This document shows, one piece after another, positions 10,281 to 21,668 of a stretch of 64,000 bases of DNA (position 1 is the first letter of the stretch; every line of letters starts with the position of its first letter). Source of the stretch: Eopsaltria australis (taxonomy: Eukaryota > Chordata > Aves > Passeriformes > Petroicidae). The notes under the pieces are model-generated. The model saw only the letters and a list, made by a program, of their open reading frames with translations. It was not told the DNA's origin and did no database searches. The stretch is from contig JAVTVJ010000376.1 of NCBI GenBank assembly GCA_034509425.1, positions 1 through 64,000 of the forward strand, in the 5' to 3' direction. The position numbers were made by a program, and so were the translations under genes.

Positions 10281-11592
10281 CCACTCTTTTTTCTTGGTGG
10301 TCCCTGATCCATGTAGGGCCAAAACTGCCTCACGTTTCTGTAAGGACAAAAAGGAATTGGAACGTGGGGCTGAGCAGGAGAGATCAGAGCTGGAATTTCC
10401 ATTTCCATGGAATTTGAGGCAGGAAACAGGGCAGAGACTTCCCCACTGGTGCACGTTGTGTCAGAGAAGGATTTTGATATCAAAAGTACAATTCCCTGCA
10501 GCTTCACCATTTGCTCTGTGGTTGTTCTGTTAGTAATGAAAACTAAAGAATCCTTGAAGGAACTTTTGAATTAGTTTTAACCTCAAGAACAGTCAGATTT
10601 TTGGTTCAACAAAGCAAAGATCTGCCTGGATCTGAACACTTGGGTGTGTGAGGAGCCTGGGGAAGTCGCTGTTGTTTTGCAGCATTATCTGATGAGAGCA
10701 TTGTCATTTCATAATTCCCGGAATTTGGCACAACGGGAGCCTGGGGTGAAGCAGAGAGCAGCTGAGAGGCTCCTGCTCATCACTCACACGACAACAATGG
10801 GTGTGTGGAAGGATGTTGAGATTATAAATCCTAAACAGTGCAGAAGATCAAGATAATTTCACTTATCTCTGCCAGCTCCCAAGGGGAGAAATAAACTGGT
10901 GGATGCCTTTGAAAGGCTGCCTGGCCTGGCCTCGCAGTGACAGTGAGAGCACAAGGCTGGCCTGAACCAGGGGAGGTGCATCCTGTGGAGTGTGAAAAAC
11001 ACGATTGCCTCATTGTTCTTGCAAGACCTTCCATTATTTGCAGTTTGTTTATTTGGTGAAGCTTTGCCAAGTTTGGAAACGAGCACAAATCTAGAATCCA
11101 CTTGCGAAAGTACTCAGAGAGCTCTTTCTGTTTTTGCTTTTAAAGGAAATGTGATGCAAACACATGCATTAACATCACTGCTCTCACATTAATGTTGTTG
11201 CTCACGTGGCTGGGCTCTTGTTAGATGAGGAAGGATCTGTGAATTAGCCAGGATAATTTCAGACCAAACATCTTGGCTGGATAAAGTTTATACCACTGGA
11301 TAAAGTTATAACTGGTGCTGGTTGGGGAGTTTATCCAGAATGTGGTGTGGAAATAGAGTTTGTGTGGGGAATAAGAAGCAAAGGGGCAAAACAAAGATGT
11401 TTGAAGGGAAGAAGCTGAGGTTTGGAAAGCAGCAGCGAGTGAGCGCTGGTACTGAAATCAGCCGGGATAAATTGCTCTATTCAGCAGCTTCAGCAGAACT
11501 GAAACTTTATATTGTCCTTGTTATTTCGAGGAAACTCCTGTTGTCCGTGTCACCAAACCAGACTCCGCTCACCTCCTGTGCCTCCCCCGCAG

Positions 11593-11716
11593 GTGTCTCC
11601 CTCGGCGGACATCCAGCCCAGCGTTAGCAGTGCCAGGCTGCCGGCTCCGTCCCGCTGCCACCTGATATGTGCCGTGCGGCTGGTGGCCTGGGGCGGGCTG
11701 CGCGGGGCGGGGCCCG
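11593..11716 (+). other. TMEM250: TMEM250 5' UTR portion of coding exon
   Basis: This 124-bp GC-rich leader lies between the acceptor and the TMEM250 start. It holds a short upstream frame with ATG at 11667-11669 and TGA at 11724-11726 (19 codons), which overlaps the TMEM250 start codon in another frame. It is also continuously open in the frame entered from the exon 1 ATG. Both features would be expected to limit initiation at 11717. Confidence 0.6.
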
Positions 11717-12136
11717 ATGCCGGTGATCCCCATTCCCCGGCGGGTGCGCTCGTTCCACGGCCCGCACACCACCTGCCTGCACTCCGCCTGCGGCCCCGTG
11801 CGCACCACGCACCTGGTGCGCACCAAGTACAACAACTTCGACATCTATCTCAAATCGCGATGGATGTACGGCTTCATCCGCTTCCTGCTGTACTTCAGCT
11901 GCAGCCTCTTCACCTCCATCCTCTGGGTGGCTCTCTCGATCTTGTTTTGCCTTCAGTACCTCGGCATCCGCATCTTCCTGCGCTTCCAGTACAAACTCTC
12001 CATCATCCTGCTCCTGCTGGGGCGGAGGCGGGTGGACTTCAGCCTCATGAATGAACTGCTCATCTACGGGATTCATGTGACCATGCTGCTGGTGGGGGGG
12101 CTGGGCTGGTGTTTCATGGTCTTTGTGGATATGTAA
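11717..12136 (+). CDS. TMEM250: TMEM250 (C9orf69) transmembrane protein, complete coding region
   Basis: The 139-residue frame matches vertebrate TMEM250 closely from memory. Recognisable segments are the N-terminal MPVIPIPRRVRSFHGPH, the YNNFDIYLKSRW block (residues 38-49), the GRRRVDF loop (102-108) and the C-terminal GGLGWCFMVFVDM (127-139). Length equals the mammalian protein. Residues 1-49 are basic and polar with no signal peptide. Hydrophobic stretches lie at about 53-88 (long enough for a re-entrant or bent segment), 94-101 and 114-137, so it is a small multi-pass membrane protein. The human protein is annotated as a binder of a herpesvirus capsid protein (UL25) and linked to cell-cycle progression; its molecular activity is not established. 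The start is fixed by homology: no in-frame ATG lies upstream in this exon, and an in-frame TGA sits at 11663-11665. Start context is weak (C at -3). The whole CDS is in one exon and intact. Confidence 0.97.
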   Translation: MPVIPIPRRVRSFHGPHTTCLHSACGPVRTTHLVRTKYNNFDIYLKSRWMYGFIRFLLYFSCSLFTSILWVALSILFCLQYLGIRIFLRFQYKLSIILLLLGRRRVDFSLMNELLIYGIHVTMLLVGGLGWCFMVFVDM

Positions 12137-12141
12137 ATAAA
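12136..12141 (+). terminator. AATAAA poly(A) hexamer overlapping the TMEM250 stop codon
   Basis: The last A of the TAA stop (12134-12136) is the first A of a canonical AATAAA. Use of this signal would leave a 3' UTR of about 15-30 nt. No strong GT-rich element follows at once; T-rich runs begin about 85 bp downstream. Confidence 0.35.
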
Positions 12142-13710
12142 ACCAAGCGCATGTGGGATCAGGAGGTGACTTTTCTTCTACTCTCCCCTCCCTCCCCCAA
12201 AAATGTGTCAATGTTCTCTTCTTTTTTTTTTTTTTTTGTTTTTTTTTCTAATATAAATTAATTTATTTCTCAGTGCTAATTTTTGTGGATAAATTAACGT
12301 GCTTGTCTCTGGAATTTGTCTCACTGTGAGGGTTGAGATGCCATTTTGATTCTCAAAGTGCAACACTTGATTTGGTGTCTTATTCTTTGCACAGTGCAGG
12401 TTAATATTTATTTATTAATAAGTTTCTTTTAATCCATAAGGGTCTATTTTGCTGCTGTTCCTGTATTCCTGTGGGTATGAAAAAAGCAATGATTTATCTG
12501 GAGGACAGAAGCCAGATAATTTTGCACCCCACACTCTTAATCCATCTTCACCACTTTCCTAAAAGTGTTCCTTAATGTCTCAGGCATGTAATAAGTATCC
12601 TTCTTGTAGTTTTGCATTTTGCACATTCCCAATAAGAATCTGGGCCCAAAATTCGAGAGACTATAGGGCTTTGAGGTTTTATTTTTTCCTCTTTCATTTT
12701 TAGATTTATGCAAGACACACATTTACCCCACTCTACTTTTCCATCCACTTTAAGTTGATTATATAGCTTTGAGTGTCTTTGTCCTTTTTCAGGCATTTAG
12801 TGCTGAGAAATTGAGTCTTTCCCTAACAGCACAAATCCACGGGAGGGATGGGAGCAGGGCTTGCCATCGTGTGCTCCTGAAATTCCCAGTCACGGCAAAT
12901 ATGTTCCCATTTTGCAGTGATTAAGGGGGGACCCATTGCAAAGATCCTCAGTGTTCAGATCCTGGCGTTTGGTTCTGCTTTTCCCCGAATTGATTGGTTC
13001 CAGCTTTCTCACAGAGATTCTTGTGTCTCACGGAGCACAATGAGGTGAGACTGTCTTACCTAGGAGAGATTGGATGCAGAGTGCAGTCTGAGCTGGCAAT
13101 AATTGTTCCCTGAGATGACACAAATTGTTCTACCTCTGCAGCAGGGAGAGGGAAAGGGGGGGGGGGGTCACTGCAGAGCGTTACCAACAGCTCAAGAAGG
13201 CACTTGAATTTTAAGCTCAGTTCTACTGGTCTTGATCTAAGATGTCACTGTGCAGTCAGTCAAGTGACTCTATTTATGGAGCCCAGAAGCTGGCCTAAAG
13301 TTTATTTTTATTCTGCTTTTGTTTGTTTGGTTTGCCTTATAATGGAATATTGCCTTTTCCCCTGCATTCTTTAAGGAACTGCTTGAAAACAAGTTGGTAA
13401 AAATGATGAAGGCCCTTTCTCCCTCCATCCACGAAATCTTTGGGGTCAATCATAGGGAAACAAGCAGGAGTGGAATTACATGACTGGTTTTTTATCAGCT
13501 CTTCGGTCAGAACTTAGAGTTCCAGTTGCCCACAGGGAAAGACCCTTCCTATTTCAGCTTGTGAGTGGTGCAGTCTTTTGCTGACATTTGGGTTTGGAGG
13601 CTCGTGGATAGAAAATAGAGAAGCTTCTGCATGGAGTCCAAAACTAAAGCACCCCCCGAAATTCTCTCATTATGGAGTGTTACAGATAATGCAGCTGAAC
13701 AGCAGAGCTG

Positions 13711-13716
13711 AATAAA
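13711..13716 (+). terminator. Candidate distal poly(A) signal for TMEM250
   Basis: Canonical AATAAA followed within about 15-25 bp by GGTGGTGTGAACTTT, a reasonable GT-rich downstream element. It would give a 3' UTR of about 1.6 kb. Confidence 0.4.
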
Positions 13717-14256
13717 TAATGGCCACGGTGGTGTGAACTTTAGATGAGCCCCGAGAGAGCCAAAGGCTCTTTCTGCAGCAGAGATGGAGCATCAGCATCT
13801 GTCACAAACTGGTGTCTGGAACTTTCCTCCCAACAGAGAGCTCCCCAGAGCCTTTTCTGGGGCTTGTTCTCTGGACCACAGATCCTGAGTGTCCTGTAGG
13901 TCTGAGCTCCAGCTTGCTCTGTGTGCAGAGAGAGCTCCCAGTGATCCCCAGCCTGCCCAGCCCAGCTGCCAGCCCGGAGCCCTGCAGCCTGGGGAGGCTC
14001 TCGGGGTGGCTGTGCTCCAGAATTCCTGCAGAAAACCTGTCACAGCCCACAGCAAACAGCCCTGGTGTGAACTGGGAGAGCAGCCGGGATCCTCCTCGGC
14101 TGCTGGGACCTTGTTTCACCTGGGAGTGACTGAATTTCAGCGCTCCTTGGGTGGGTACAAGGGTGATTTGTGGTCCAGTGCCTCCCTGCTCCTCTGTGAT
14201 GGACACACTCAGCTGCTCGGCCAAACCTGCGCTGCTTTGGTTCCGGCTCCCGAGGA

Positions 14257-14262
14257 AATAAA
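14257..14262 (+). terminator. Second candidate distal poly(A) signal for TMEM250
   Basis: Canonical AATAAA followed by GGTCTGGGCTGT and, some 50 bp on, a GTGTTCTTT stretch. It would give a 3' UTR of about 2.1 kb. Confidence 0.35.
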
Positions 14263-14285
14263 GGTCTGGGCTGTCCCCAGGTCGT

Positions 14286-16384
14286 GAACTTCTCTGGTTT
14301 CACGGTGTTCTTTAAAAACCCCCACAGGAACAGGGTGACACGGGCGGCTTTGATGTGTGTGAGCCTGCAAAGCAGAGCAGCGATCATGCGATTAACACAT
14401 GAATAGCAGGTGGCTCTCCCGGCGCTAATTTGGTCAAGGAACAAAGGAGCTCGTGGGTACGAGGAGTCTCACAACCTTTTTCATCACTCGTAATTTGACT
14501 GCGAGCCAACTGCTTTATTCCATAAATATGACGGCCCGAGGGAGCTGAGCTGTCCCTGGGGGGCTCTGCCCTGGGGCTGGAGCCTCCCAAGGTCAGTGCT
14601 GGAGGCTGGGACCCCTTGCCAGCTGCAGATGTGGGTGAGCGACTGATGCTGAGCAGAACCTCGATGTCACAGTGTTAAAATCTCATCTTGAAAGCCTTGG
14701 GTCGTTATCACGTCCTTGGTGCAGGGAGCAGGAGCTTGAGCCTCGCTTTTACACCTTCCTTCCATAAAGCCACTTCGGCTGCTCAGGATTCCGTGGGCCC
14801 TGTGCTCTGAGGAAGAAGGACATGTCCTTGTTAAATCACAAAAAAGAGCCTGTGCCAAGTGCCCAGATGTTCCTCAAGAGAGACCCTGGGGCCGAGCTGC
14901 TTCAGCTCAGGGACTCCCCAGCGTGTTTTACAAAGGGGGCCAAGCACCTGCACTCACAATGCCCTGAAGATCAGGTCTCCTGTGGCTCACAGAGTTGGAC
15001 AACCACAAAATTAAGTAATTGAGGCAGCCTCAAAGGCACCACGGTGTTCAAAAATCTCTGATTTTTGGTCATTATCAGCATTTGGACGCTCTGGTGGTGT
15101 GATCCTACCAGCACATTGGGGAAGTGAGGTCCCTGTGAAGTCATGCTGGCAAAGGAAGAGGAATTAATTTCCAAATTATTTGTTTTATGATGTAATAATT
15201 TAGACATTTGAGCTGTACCTGAGTGGAGCAATATTTGGCACTTTTCCTCTTCAAAGCATTTTCCAACTGGAGCTAATTAAACCTCACAACATCCCCAGGA
15301 GGTTGCAGAGTAAGTAAGATCTTGGGAATGGTTCAGAATGTAAATTCATTGGTTTTAATTTTTTTTTTTTTAATAGCTTTTAGGATTATTTTGCCAAAGT
15401 ATTTCTTTCTTGCAGAACTGAGATTCCTAAACTTTTTTAGAAGCTGAAAGAGAGCCAAGCCACAACTGAGGGAGGGAGAAAGAGGCAGACTAAATGTTGT
15501 ATTAAGGTTATGCAAAGGATAAGTTGAGGGATTTTTTCCCCCCATTTAGTTTAATTGAAAAACCTGGCATTTTAAATAAAGGGACACACAAAACATTGTA
15601 GAATACAAGTGAGGAAACAGGGGAAGTTGAACTTTCTGCTTTTCAGGTGTGGTTTATAATGATATTTGCCAGAAATATTTTATATTGAGCAGGTTCTTGC
15701 AAACTGTGCCTCGTTGGGGAAGTTCTTTTGGGTGTTTCACTTTTTCCAAATTCACTGTTGGGAGGGATGGATCAGGTTCCAAAATGCATGAAGTGTATTC
15801 AATCTGTATAGATGGCTTTAAAATTATTGACATTTTCATTCCAGCATTCCTTCGTGCAGATCCCATCCCGAACAGCGAGAGCAGATGGTTTGTTTGGGTT
15901 TTCCCTTTCCTTCCATGCTTGCTCTTTAAACATTGCTGTTCTACATAGCGGGTGAAAAACACCCTTAAGGCTAATTAAGAAAAATATCAAAAAACACTGC
16001 TTTGGGAGAGTGTGTCCACTGCAGAGCTATTCCAAACCCTTTGGAGGATGATTCCTGCTGGCTCCAGAGCTCTCCAGGTGCTTGGGTGCCAGGGGGATCC
16101 CTGGGGAGCCGTGTGGTGGTGGAGCTGCCTTGGGCCTGTTGTGCAGCCTGGGAATGTTGGAACGAGCCTGAAGTGTTGGAGTTTCACCTCGTTAACTCTT
16201 CAGAACATGGCACCAGCTGGTGTTTTGGGTGCCTGTAAGATTCTGTATGAAACATGCCACCTACATTAAACTTGGGTTGTTAACATGATGGGCTGGGGAG
16301 AAAAAGGAAGGATTTCCTCCTCTCGTGCTGGTGCTGCTGTGATGTGGGGATGCCCTGGTGGTGGGGTGGCACGGTGGAGGCACA
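14286..16384. other. Unique intergenic DNA; CpG-retaining conserved-looking patch at 14340-14560
   Basis: No gene is seen. The patch holds GCGATCATGCGATTAACACA and CCATAAATATGACGGCCCG, with more CpG than its surroundings but no open frame of note. A T run lies at 15360-15374. Confidence 0.35.
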
Positions 16385-16457
16385 GTTTAGGCTGAAGGTT
16401 GGACTTGATCTTGGAGGTCTTCTCCAAAATTAATGGCTTTGTGATTCTCTGAAGCAG
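16385..16457 (+). mobile_element. Short CR1 LINE 3'-end remnant
   Basis: GGCTGAAGGTTGGACTTGATC followed by GGAGGTCTTCTCCAAAATTA and GTGATTCTCTGA resembles the sense-strand CR1 terminus. It is short and diverged. Confidence 0.7.
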
Positions 16458-19303
16458 AGTAGGGGAGATGGAAGGAGCTGTCCCTTCCCACTGAGGGGCA
16501 CAGCAATCAGTTCCTAGAAGGTGCTGTCCTTCCTCCCTCGCCTGGTGGAGCTGAGCTTGCTGTGCAGAGCTGCAGTTTCAGGACACAGCTGTGAGGCTCC
16601 TATGGGAATGGAGGAATATTCCTGCTGTGGTGGACTCTGTCATTCCTATTACCCTTGCATGGAAAGTGCTCCAGTGATGTGCAGCAGCTTGAAACCTTAG
16701 AACAGATGCTGGACAGGACTTTTCTCTGGTGATTGGCAAAGTTGGAGCCCATGGAGCACAGGTTTTGGAGAACCAGTATGGACAGGACTGATGCCTTACA
16801 AAAGGCTGACCTGAAACAGAAGCTGGACAGAGTTAAAAGAATAAAAGAAGCATTTATTAAAGCAAGGTCCACTTTGGGCCATGCAGGAGCCTCGCAGAGA
16901 CTCCACCCAAAATGGACACACCCAGCACGTGTTTTTTGGACAGATAAACCTTCAGTCCATCTGATATCAGAAACCCATTGTCCAATTGCACCTTCAGGTC
17001 CTGAAGTCCCATCCCCAGTTTGTCCCCTTCTTCTCTTCACTGCTGTCCATGGCTGTTTACATTTTGGGCTTTTGGAGAAACAGTATGTCCTTGAAACTCC
17101 AACTCAGAGAGAAAATGTTTCGTCTAAATGACAGTAACAGAACACTAGAGGACAATTTATGGAGTCTTAGAGTCATACACTAGAGCAGTCCTGATGTAGA
17201 AAAATAAAAAGTTAAAGCCTAAGGCATCAGGACCATTACAGACCAAACTGGAGACAGATTTGTGTGGCTGGAGCAGCTCACAATCCCCCATGTGTGTGGG
17301 AGATGCTCCTTTCTGTCATCCCAAGAGCTGAAGAGTCACTGGGGAGCTTGCAGGGGGAGGAGTTTCTCAGAGAGAGCAGGATTTGGGCAAGGGTGGATGT
17401 ATTTTCACTTTCAGTAACGTGTGGATATCGAGCCTTTGCCATCTCCTGGGGAAGAACTTGTTTGCCCAGTTCCTAGAGGGAGCTTTGGGGCCAAGTTTTG
17501 TCCAGATTTGTGGCTGTAAATCTCAAAAAGTCTCTGGAGGCAGACTGGAGAAGAAACCAGCCCCTCACCTGCCTGAGGGCTCACTGCAATTCTTCCCAGG
17601 GTTCTCTCCTGAGGAGGCAGGAGACAAATCTTTACTCCCAGTTGTGGAGAACAGCACAGCACATTTCCCTTCAGGAACAGCTTTGGCTGTCCTGGAGCCT
17701 CCAGCACACACAGAACGCTGTTCCAGCACACACGTTGCTGGAAAATATGAAGCCTTGTTATCTTTCTGCGTTTTTATTTAGCCAAACAAGGTTTCCATAG
17801 CTCCTGGACAGCTCTGCTGCTGGGGGAAAGAAGAAAAAAAAACCACCCTGTCATTTCTTCACCTGCCAACTCTCTGCACTAATTTTGTCTCCCTGCTTCA
17901 AAGCACTCGTCGTGCCCAGAAAACGTCAGTTCAAAGCGAAGTTTTGTCCAGTAATGAGCCAGTGAAAATTGCTCAGTGCAAGATCTCCTTGTGCAGCTCT
18001 CAGGGCTGTGCTGAGGTGGGAGCAGAGCCCAGCAGTGGGGTCTGCTCCGAGCTCTCTGCTCAGGAAGCTGCAATGGAGGCTGAGGTTCCACAGGAGCAGC
18101 TTGAAGGTGACACATGAAAGGAGCATCCCTGCACTTCCTGCACCTTCCCAAGACATAAATTCATCTGCTGAGAGGGGAAAAGAAGCACCCATCCCTTGCA
18201 CAAGGGCTGAAGGAGCAGGACAGTTCTGCTGGGCTCTGCAGAGCCTCTTCCCCCGCTGACCTCCACCCCACAGTGCTCCCAAAACGTGGGATGTTCCCCG
18301 GGCTGGGGAAGTGTGTGAAAGGGAGCTGCTCCTGCCAGGCTCAGCCTTGTGAGCTCAGCCTTGTGACGGGGCCGGCAAGGGCCACATCCTGACCTTGGAT
18401 GCACAAGCTCGTAGTAAATCAGAGCCTCTCATGCAGCCAAAAGCAAACTTTTCCCTGCAAGGAAAACACTGTGTGTAACACCAAGAGACAAATACCAAAG
18501 TCCTTAGCTGGTTCTTGAGGAAAAAAAAGAAATAAATCTCCCGTTGGCCCTGGTGAGAGTTTTGCCTGAGTAAGGACATCCAGATTATGCATGCTAATTA
18601 AATGAGCGACCCATCCCTTCAGAGCCTGCTCTCTGCTGGGAATTCCCCTCTGAGTAACTTGCTCCCAGTGAGGAAAGGAGTTGCATGAAAAATTTCCCAG
18701 ATGGTGAATCTGTTAGAGAAAATCACAATCTGTTTGTGGCTTTTTCAAACAAGAAAGAGCACAGGAGACGCTGCGGAATAAATTTGTTGTTGCGAACCAT
18801 TTGCTCGATAATGGGGAGAATTTAGATGGGCAAAGATCTTTTTTTTCTTTTTTCTTTTTTTCTTTTTTTCTTTTTTTTCCAGTGGAGCCTTATCTCCCTG
18901 CCTCGAAAAACGAGCAACTGTTTAAAAAAATAAAGCGATGTATATTTGAAAAGCCCAACGCGGTTACTTTAATGCTGCCTGCTCGTTTATTCCGACATCA
19001 AGGGTGTCTGAAACCACGGGGGGACAGCGGGCTCGTCCATGCAAAGCTCCCGAGGAACAATTGCTGCTGTGTGCGGCACAAAGGGCCCGTTTCACAGCGC
19101 CGTGTCCCGCTGGGTGCCCTGCCAGCATCCCCGGGCACAGGGACCCACGCAGCCCCGGGCCCCCGGCCAGCCCCGCCGGCTCCGGGCTCTGCGGCCAAAA
19201 CCAACCCCGGCCAGTGCCAGGGGGCTGGGGAGCTTTGGGGTGATGGAGCAGGGGGGCAGCTGGGCGGCGGTGCCAGGCAGGGTCAGCAGAGGGGTGGGGT
19301 GGG
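16458..19303. other. Unique intergenic DNA with a T-rich tract
   Basis: No gene is seen. A (T6-8C)n pyrimidine tract lies at 18839-18880. From 18960 the composition becomes CpG-richer up to the minisatellite. Confidence 0.4.
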
Positions 19304-19645
19304 GTGCCAGGCTGTGCCCCGGGGGGCTGCGGGTCACTGCTGCCTCCTGCAGCCCCTCTGGAAGGGGACAATGCCCAGGGCAGGGGTGCCAGGCTGTGCC
19401 CCCGGGGGCTGCGGGTCACTGCTGCCTCTTGTAGCCCCTCTGGAAGGGGACAATGCCCAGGGCAGGGGTGGGGTGCCAGGCTGTGCCCCCGGGGGCTGCG
19501 GGTCACTGCTGCCTCCTGCAGCCCCTCTGGAAGGGGACAATGACCAAGGGATGGGATGGGGTGCCAGGCTGTGCCCCCGGGGGGCTGCGGGTCGCTGCTG
19601 CCTCTTGTAGCCCCTCTGGGAGGGGACAATGCCCAGGGCAGGGGC
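19304..19645 (+). repeat. 82-88-bp minisatellite, four copies
   Basis: Unit starts GTGCCAGGCTGTGCCCC at 19304, 19386, 19473 and 19561. It continues GGGGCTGCGGGTCACTGCTGCC and AGCCCCTCTGGAAGGGGACAATGCCC (each broken here only for description). Copies are highly similar, so the array is recent. Long frames on both strands are products of the array. Confidence 0.92.
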
Positions 19646-19810
19646 TGGCACTGGGGAGCACTGGGATCTCTGAGCGCATCCCTGCCTGCACTCCGCCCGT
19701 GCTGCGCCGCTGCTGTTGCCTGGCCACGTTTCGCTTCAAATCTGAATTTCGTAAAAAGCTCCGAGCCAAGAAAAAAAAAAAAATCCTTCTCCTTCCAAGT
19801 TCGTCTTTCT

Positions 19811-19846
<36 letters not shown>

Positions 19847-21443
19847 AACTTCAAATGAGCACTGCTTAATAGTTTCTTGGAAAGGCGTTTGCTTGCAGTT
19901 CTGTGCAATGTAGGCACTGTTACTTCCTTCTTTTCCATGTGAGGCTGACTGCAAACTGTCTGGTGGCAAACACGAAACCAGCGTTGTGCAACGGGGATGG
20001 GGATGAGGGGAGAGGAGGGGGGAGCAGCACAGGCGGCGAAAAAGGGCCGGAATTTTCGATGTGGAGCTTTCCCAGCAAAACTGATGGGGAGTTCTTGTGC
20101 ATACATTGCTTTAATCAGCCCTTTTAATAGCGTCAGAAGTGCTAGGAATTACATAACCACGCGCTGTCTGGGGTTTGCTGGAGAGATTTTTGTGCCTCCA
20201 GGACTTGCTGAGCCCCAAGGACTGAGGGTCCAGCACCAGGCACGACAGGGACATGCCCGGAGTTCTGTGCTCCAGCCTTTCCTTGCGAGCCGAGCTGGTG
20301 GTGCTGATTTGCCAAGAAATTTCCTATTTACTGTTCACCAGAGCATCAGTTGTGACAAATAGACAGAAGAAGGCAGCATTTCACTGAAAGCATTTTATGT
20401 ACTGATTAAGACACTGTACAAAGAGCTCCTCTGGGTGCAGGGCGAGTCTGGGTTGCAAAGTCGCTATTGCAGCATTTTAGGGGGGGTGCTGGCGGGGTTT
20501 TGCAGGTCAAAAATCGCGAAAATTGATGCGTTTCTGCTCTCCGGCTGCCCAGAGCCAGGGGAGTGCACCGAGCGCTGCCTGCAGGAGCAGGGGGGTGGTT
20601 CCCACAGAGATTGATTGTTCGAGTGGTGCCCGTGCTCACACATTGTGAACGCCCTCGGGAAGGGCTGGGTGCAGAGAAAACACAGGATCATTTTTCTGAT
20701 CAGTAACGACATGATAGCGACGTGCTACACTAAGGACAAGAGAATTTCATGCTTCAAGGACTGTAGCTGCTTCCAGAGAGGGCAGGAGGGGGAATGGTGG
20801 GCATGCAGGGAAGGGATGGAGGATTTTTGGTGTCCTCCTTGAAGCATCAAGCAGCAAAGAAGCAAGGCCTGAACCCCTGGTTATAACTCTGTGTAAATGT
20901 CTAATTCTGCTGCAATCAATGGCAAACTCTCAGTGCTTTCAGCAAGGTCAGAGTTTCACCTTGTTTCCTCTCAAACAAACCTGCCTCTTCTTGGGGAAAT
21001 AAATAAACCAGCAGAAAGCAAAGCCCAGAAGGTCAAGTTGCAGCACTCGAACCTAGAGAAGATGCACATTGTTTGTGTCCTGTGTCACACAGGAAATATG
21101 AGGCCAAATTCCCCCATTTCAGGCCGCTGCTGTGGGATTTTTCCCAGGCTGGCTCTGCTGTAATTCCTGGGTTGCTGCTCCTTTCTGGCTGATGCAAGGG
21201 AGCAGCCCATGGATGGGAGGGAGATTAATTTGCTTTTCCAGTGTGAAGGGCAGGCACAGGGGGTTGAATTCAGCCCGGGTGTACAAGCTGCACCTCCCTG
21301 GGGGTCCAAAAGCCCCCAGCATGATAAGAGAGGGATTTGGAGAAACCACCCCACTCCTGCACGTCCTGCTGAGCCAAGGCATCCATCACCCACGGCCTGA
21401 GCTCCACACTGGTGACAGAGAGCAGTGAGGACAGGGATGGGCA
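19646..21443. other. Unique intergenic DNA with a 30-T run
   Basis: A homopolymer of about 28-30 T lies at 19813-19842. The rest is unique, with CpG-retaining conserved-looking stretches near 20100-20180. No gene is recognised. Confidence 0.4.
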
Positions 21444-21668
21444 ATGAGCAGGTTCATTCAGGAAGAATTTCTTCACAGAAAGGGTGACCAAACATTGCAA
21501 GGAGCTGCCCAGGGTGGCGGTGTCCCCACCCTCGGAGGTGCCCAAGAAAAGCCTGGATGTGGCACTCAGTGCCCTGGGGTGGGTGACAAGGTGAGGGTCG
21601 GGCACAGGGTGGACTCGCTGGGCTGGGAGGGCTTTCCCAGCCTCAGTGGTGCTGGGATTGTGTCACTC
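21444..21668 (+). mobile_element. CR1 LINE 3' fragment
   Basis: GGAAGAATTTCTTCACAGAAAGGGTGACC, AAGCCTGGATGTGGCACTCAGTGCC and GGTGACAAGGTGAGGGTCGGG (shown here as separate landmarks) match the sense CR1 3' end, finishing near GGGATTGTGTCAC. Confidence 0.93.

Larger units (their letters stand above)
8250..11592 (+). other. TMEM250: TMEM250 intron 1 (inferred)
   Basis: This is a 3,343-bp interval from GTGAGT at 8250 to a pyrimidine-rich acceptor ending in CCCCCGCAG at 11592. Its first 270 bp continue the CpG island. Inside it are a CR1 fragment (8927-9125) and a short 37-38-bp tandem array (10049-10280). The rest is unique sequence without a recognisable exon. Confidence 0.6.
12137..14285 (+). 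other. TMEM250: TMEM250 3' UTR and downstream flank, 3' end uncertain
   Basis: There is no competing frame, and composition is that of a long AT-leaning UTR. It contains a 17-T run and a second T run (about 12223-12249), an AU-rich element with overlapping ATTTA pentamers (12406-12416), and a 12-13 G run (about 13155-13167). Candidate poly(A) hexamers are AATAAA at 12136-12141, overlapping the stop codon, at 13711-13716 followed by a GT-rich stretch, and at 14257-14262 followed by GT-rich sequence. I favour one of the two distal sites as the main end, but sequence alone does not decide. Confidence 0.4.

Noticed and set aside
11669..11716. N-terminal extension of TMEM250 from an upstream GTG
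   Set aside because: There is no in-frame ATG upstream, and homology places the start at 11717.
18964..20106. 380-codon minus-strand open frame
   Set aside because: Much of it is the 82-88-bp minisatellite, and it reads a poly-T run as polylysine. Both strands are open over the array.
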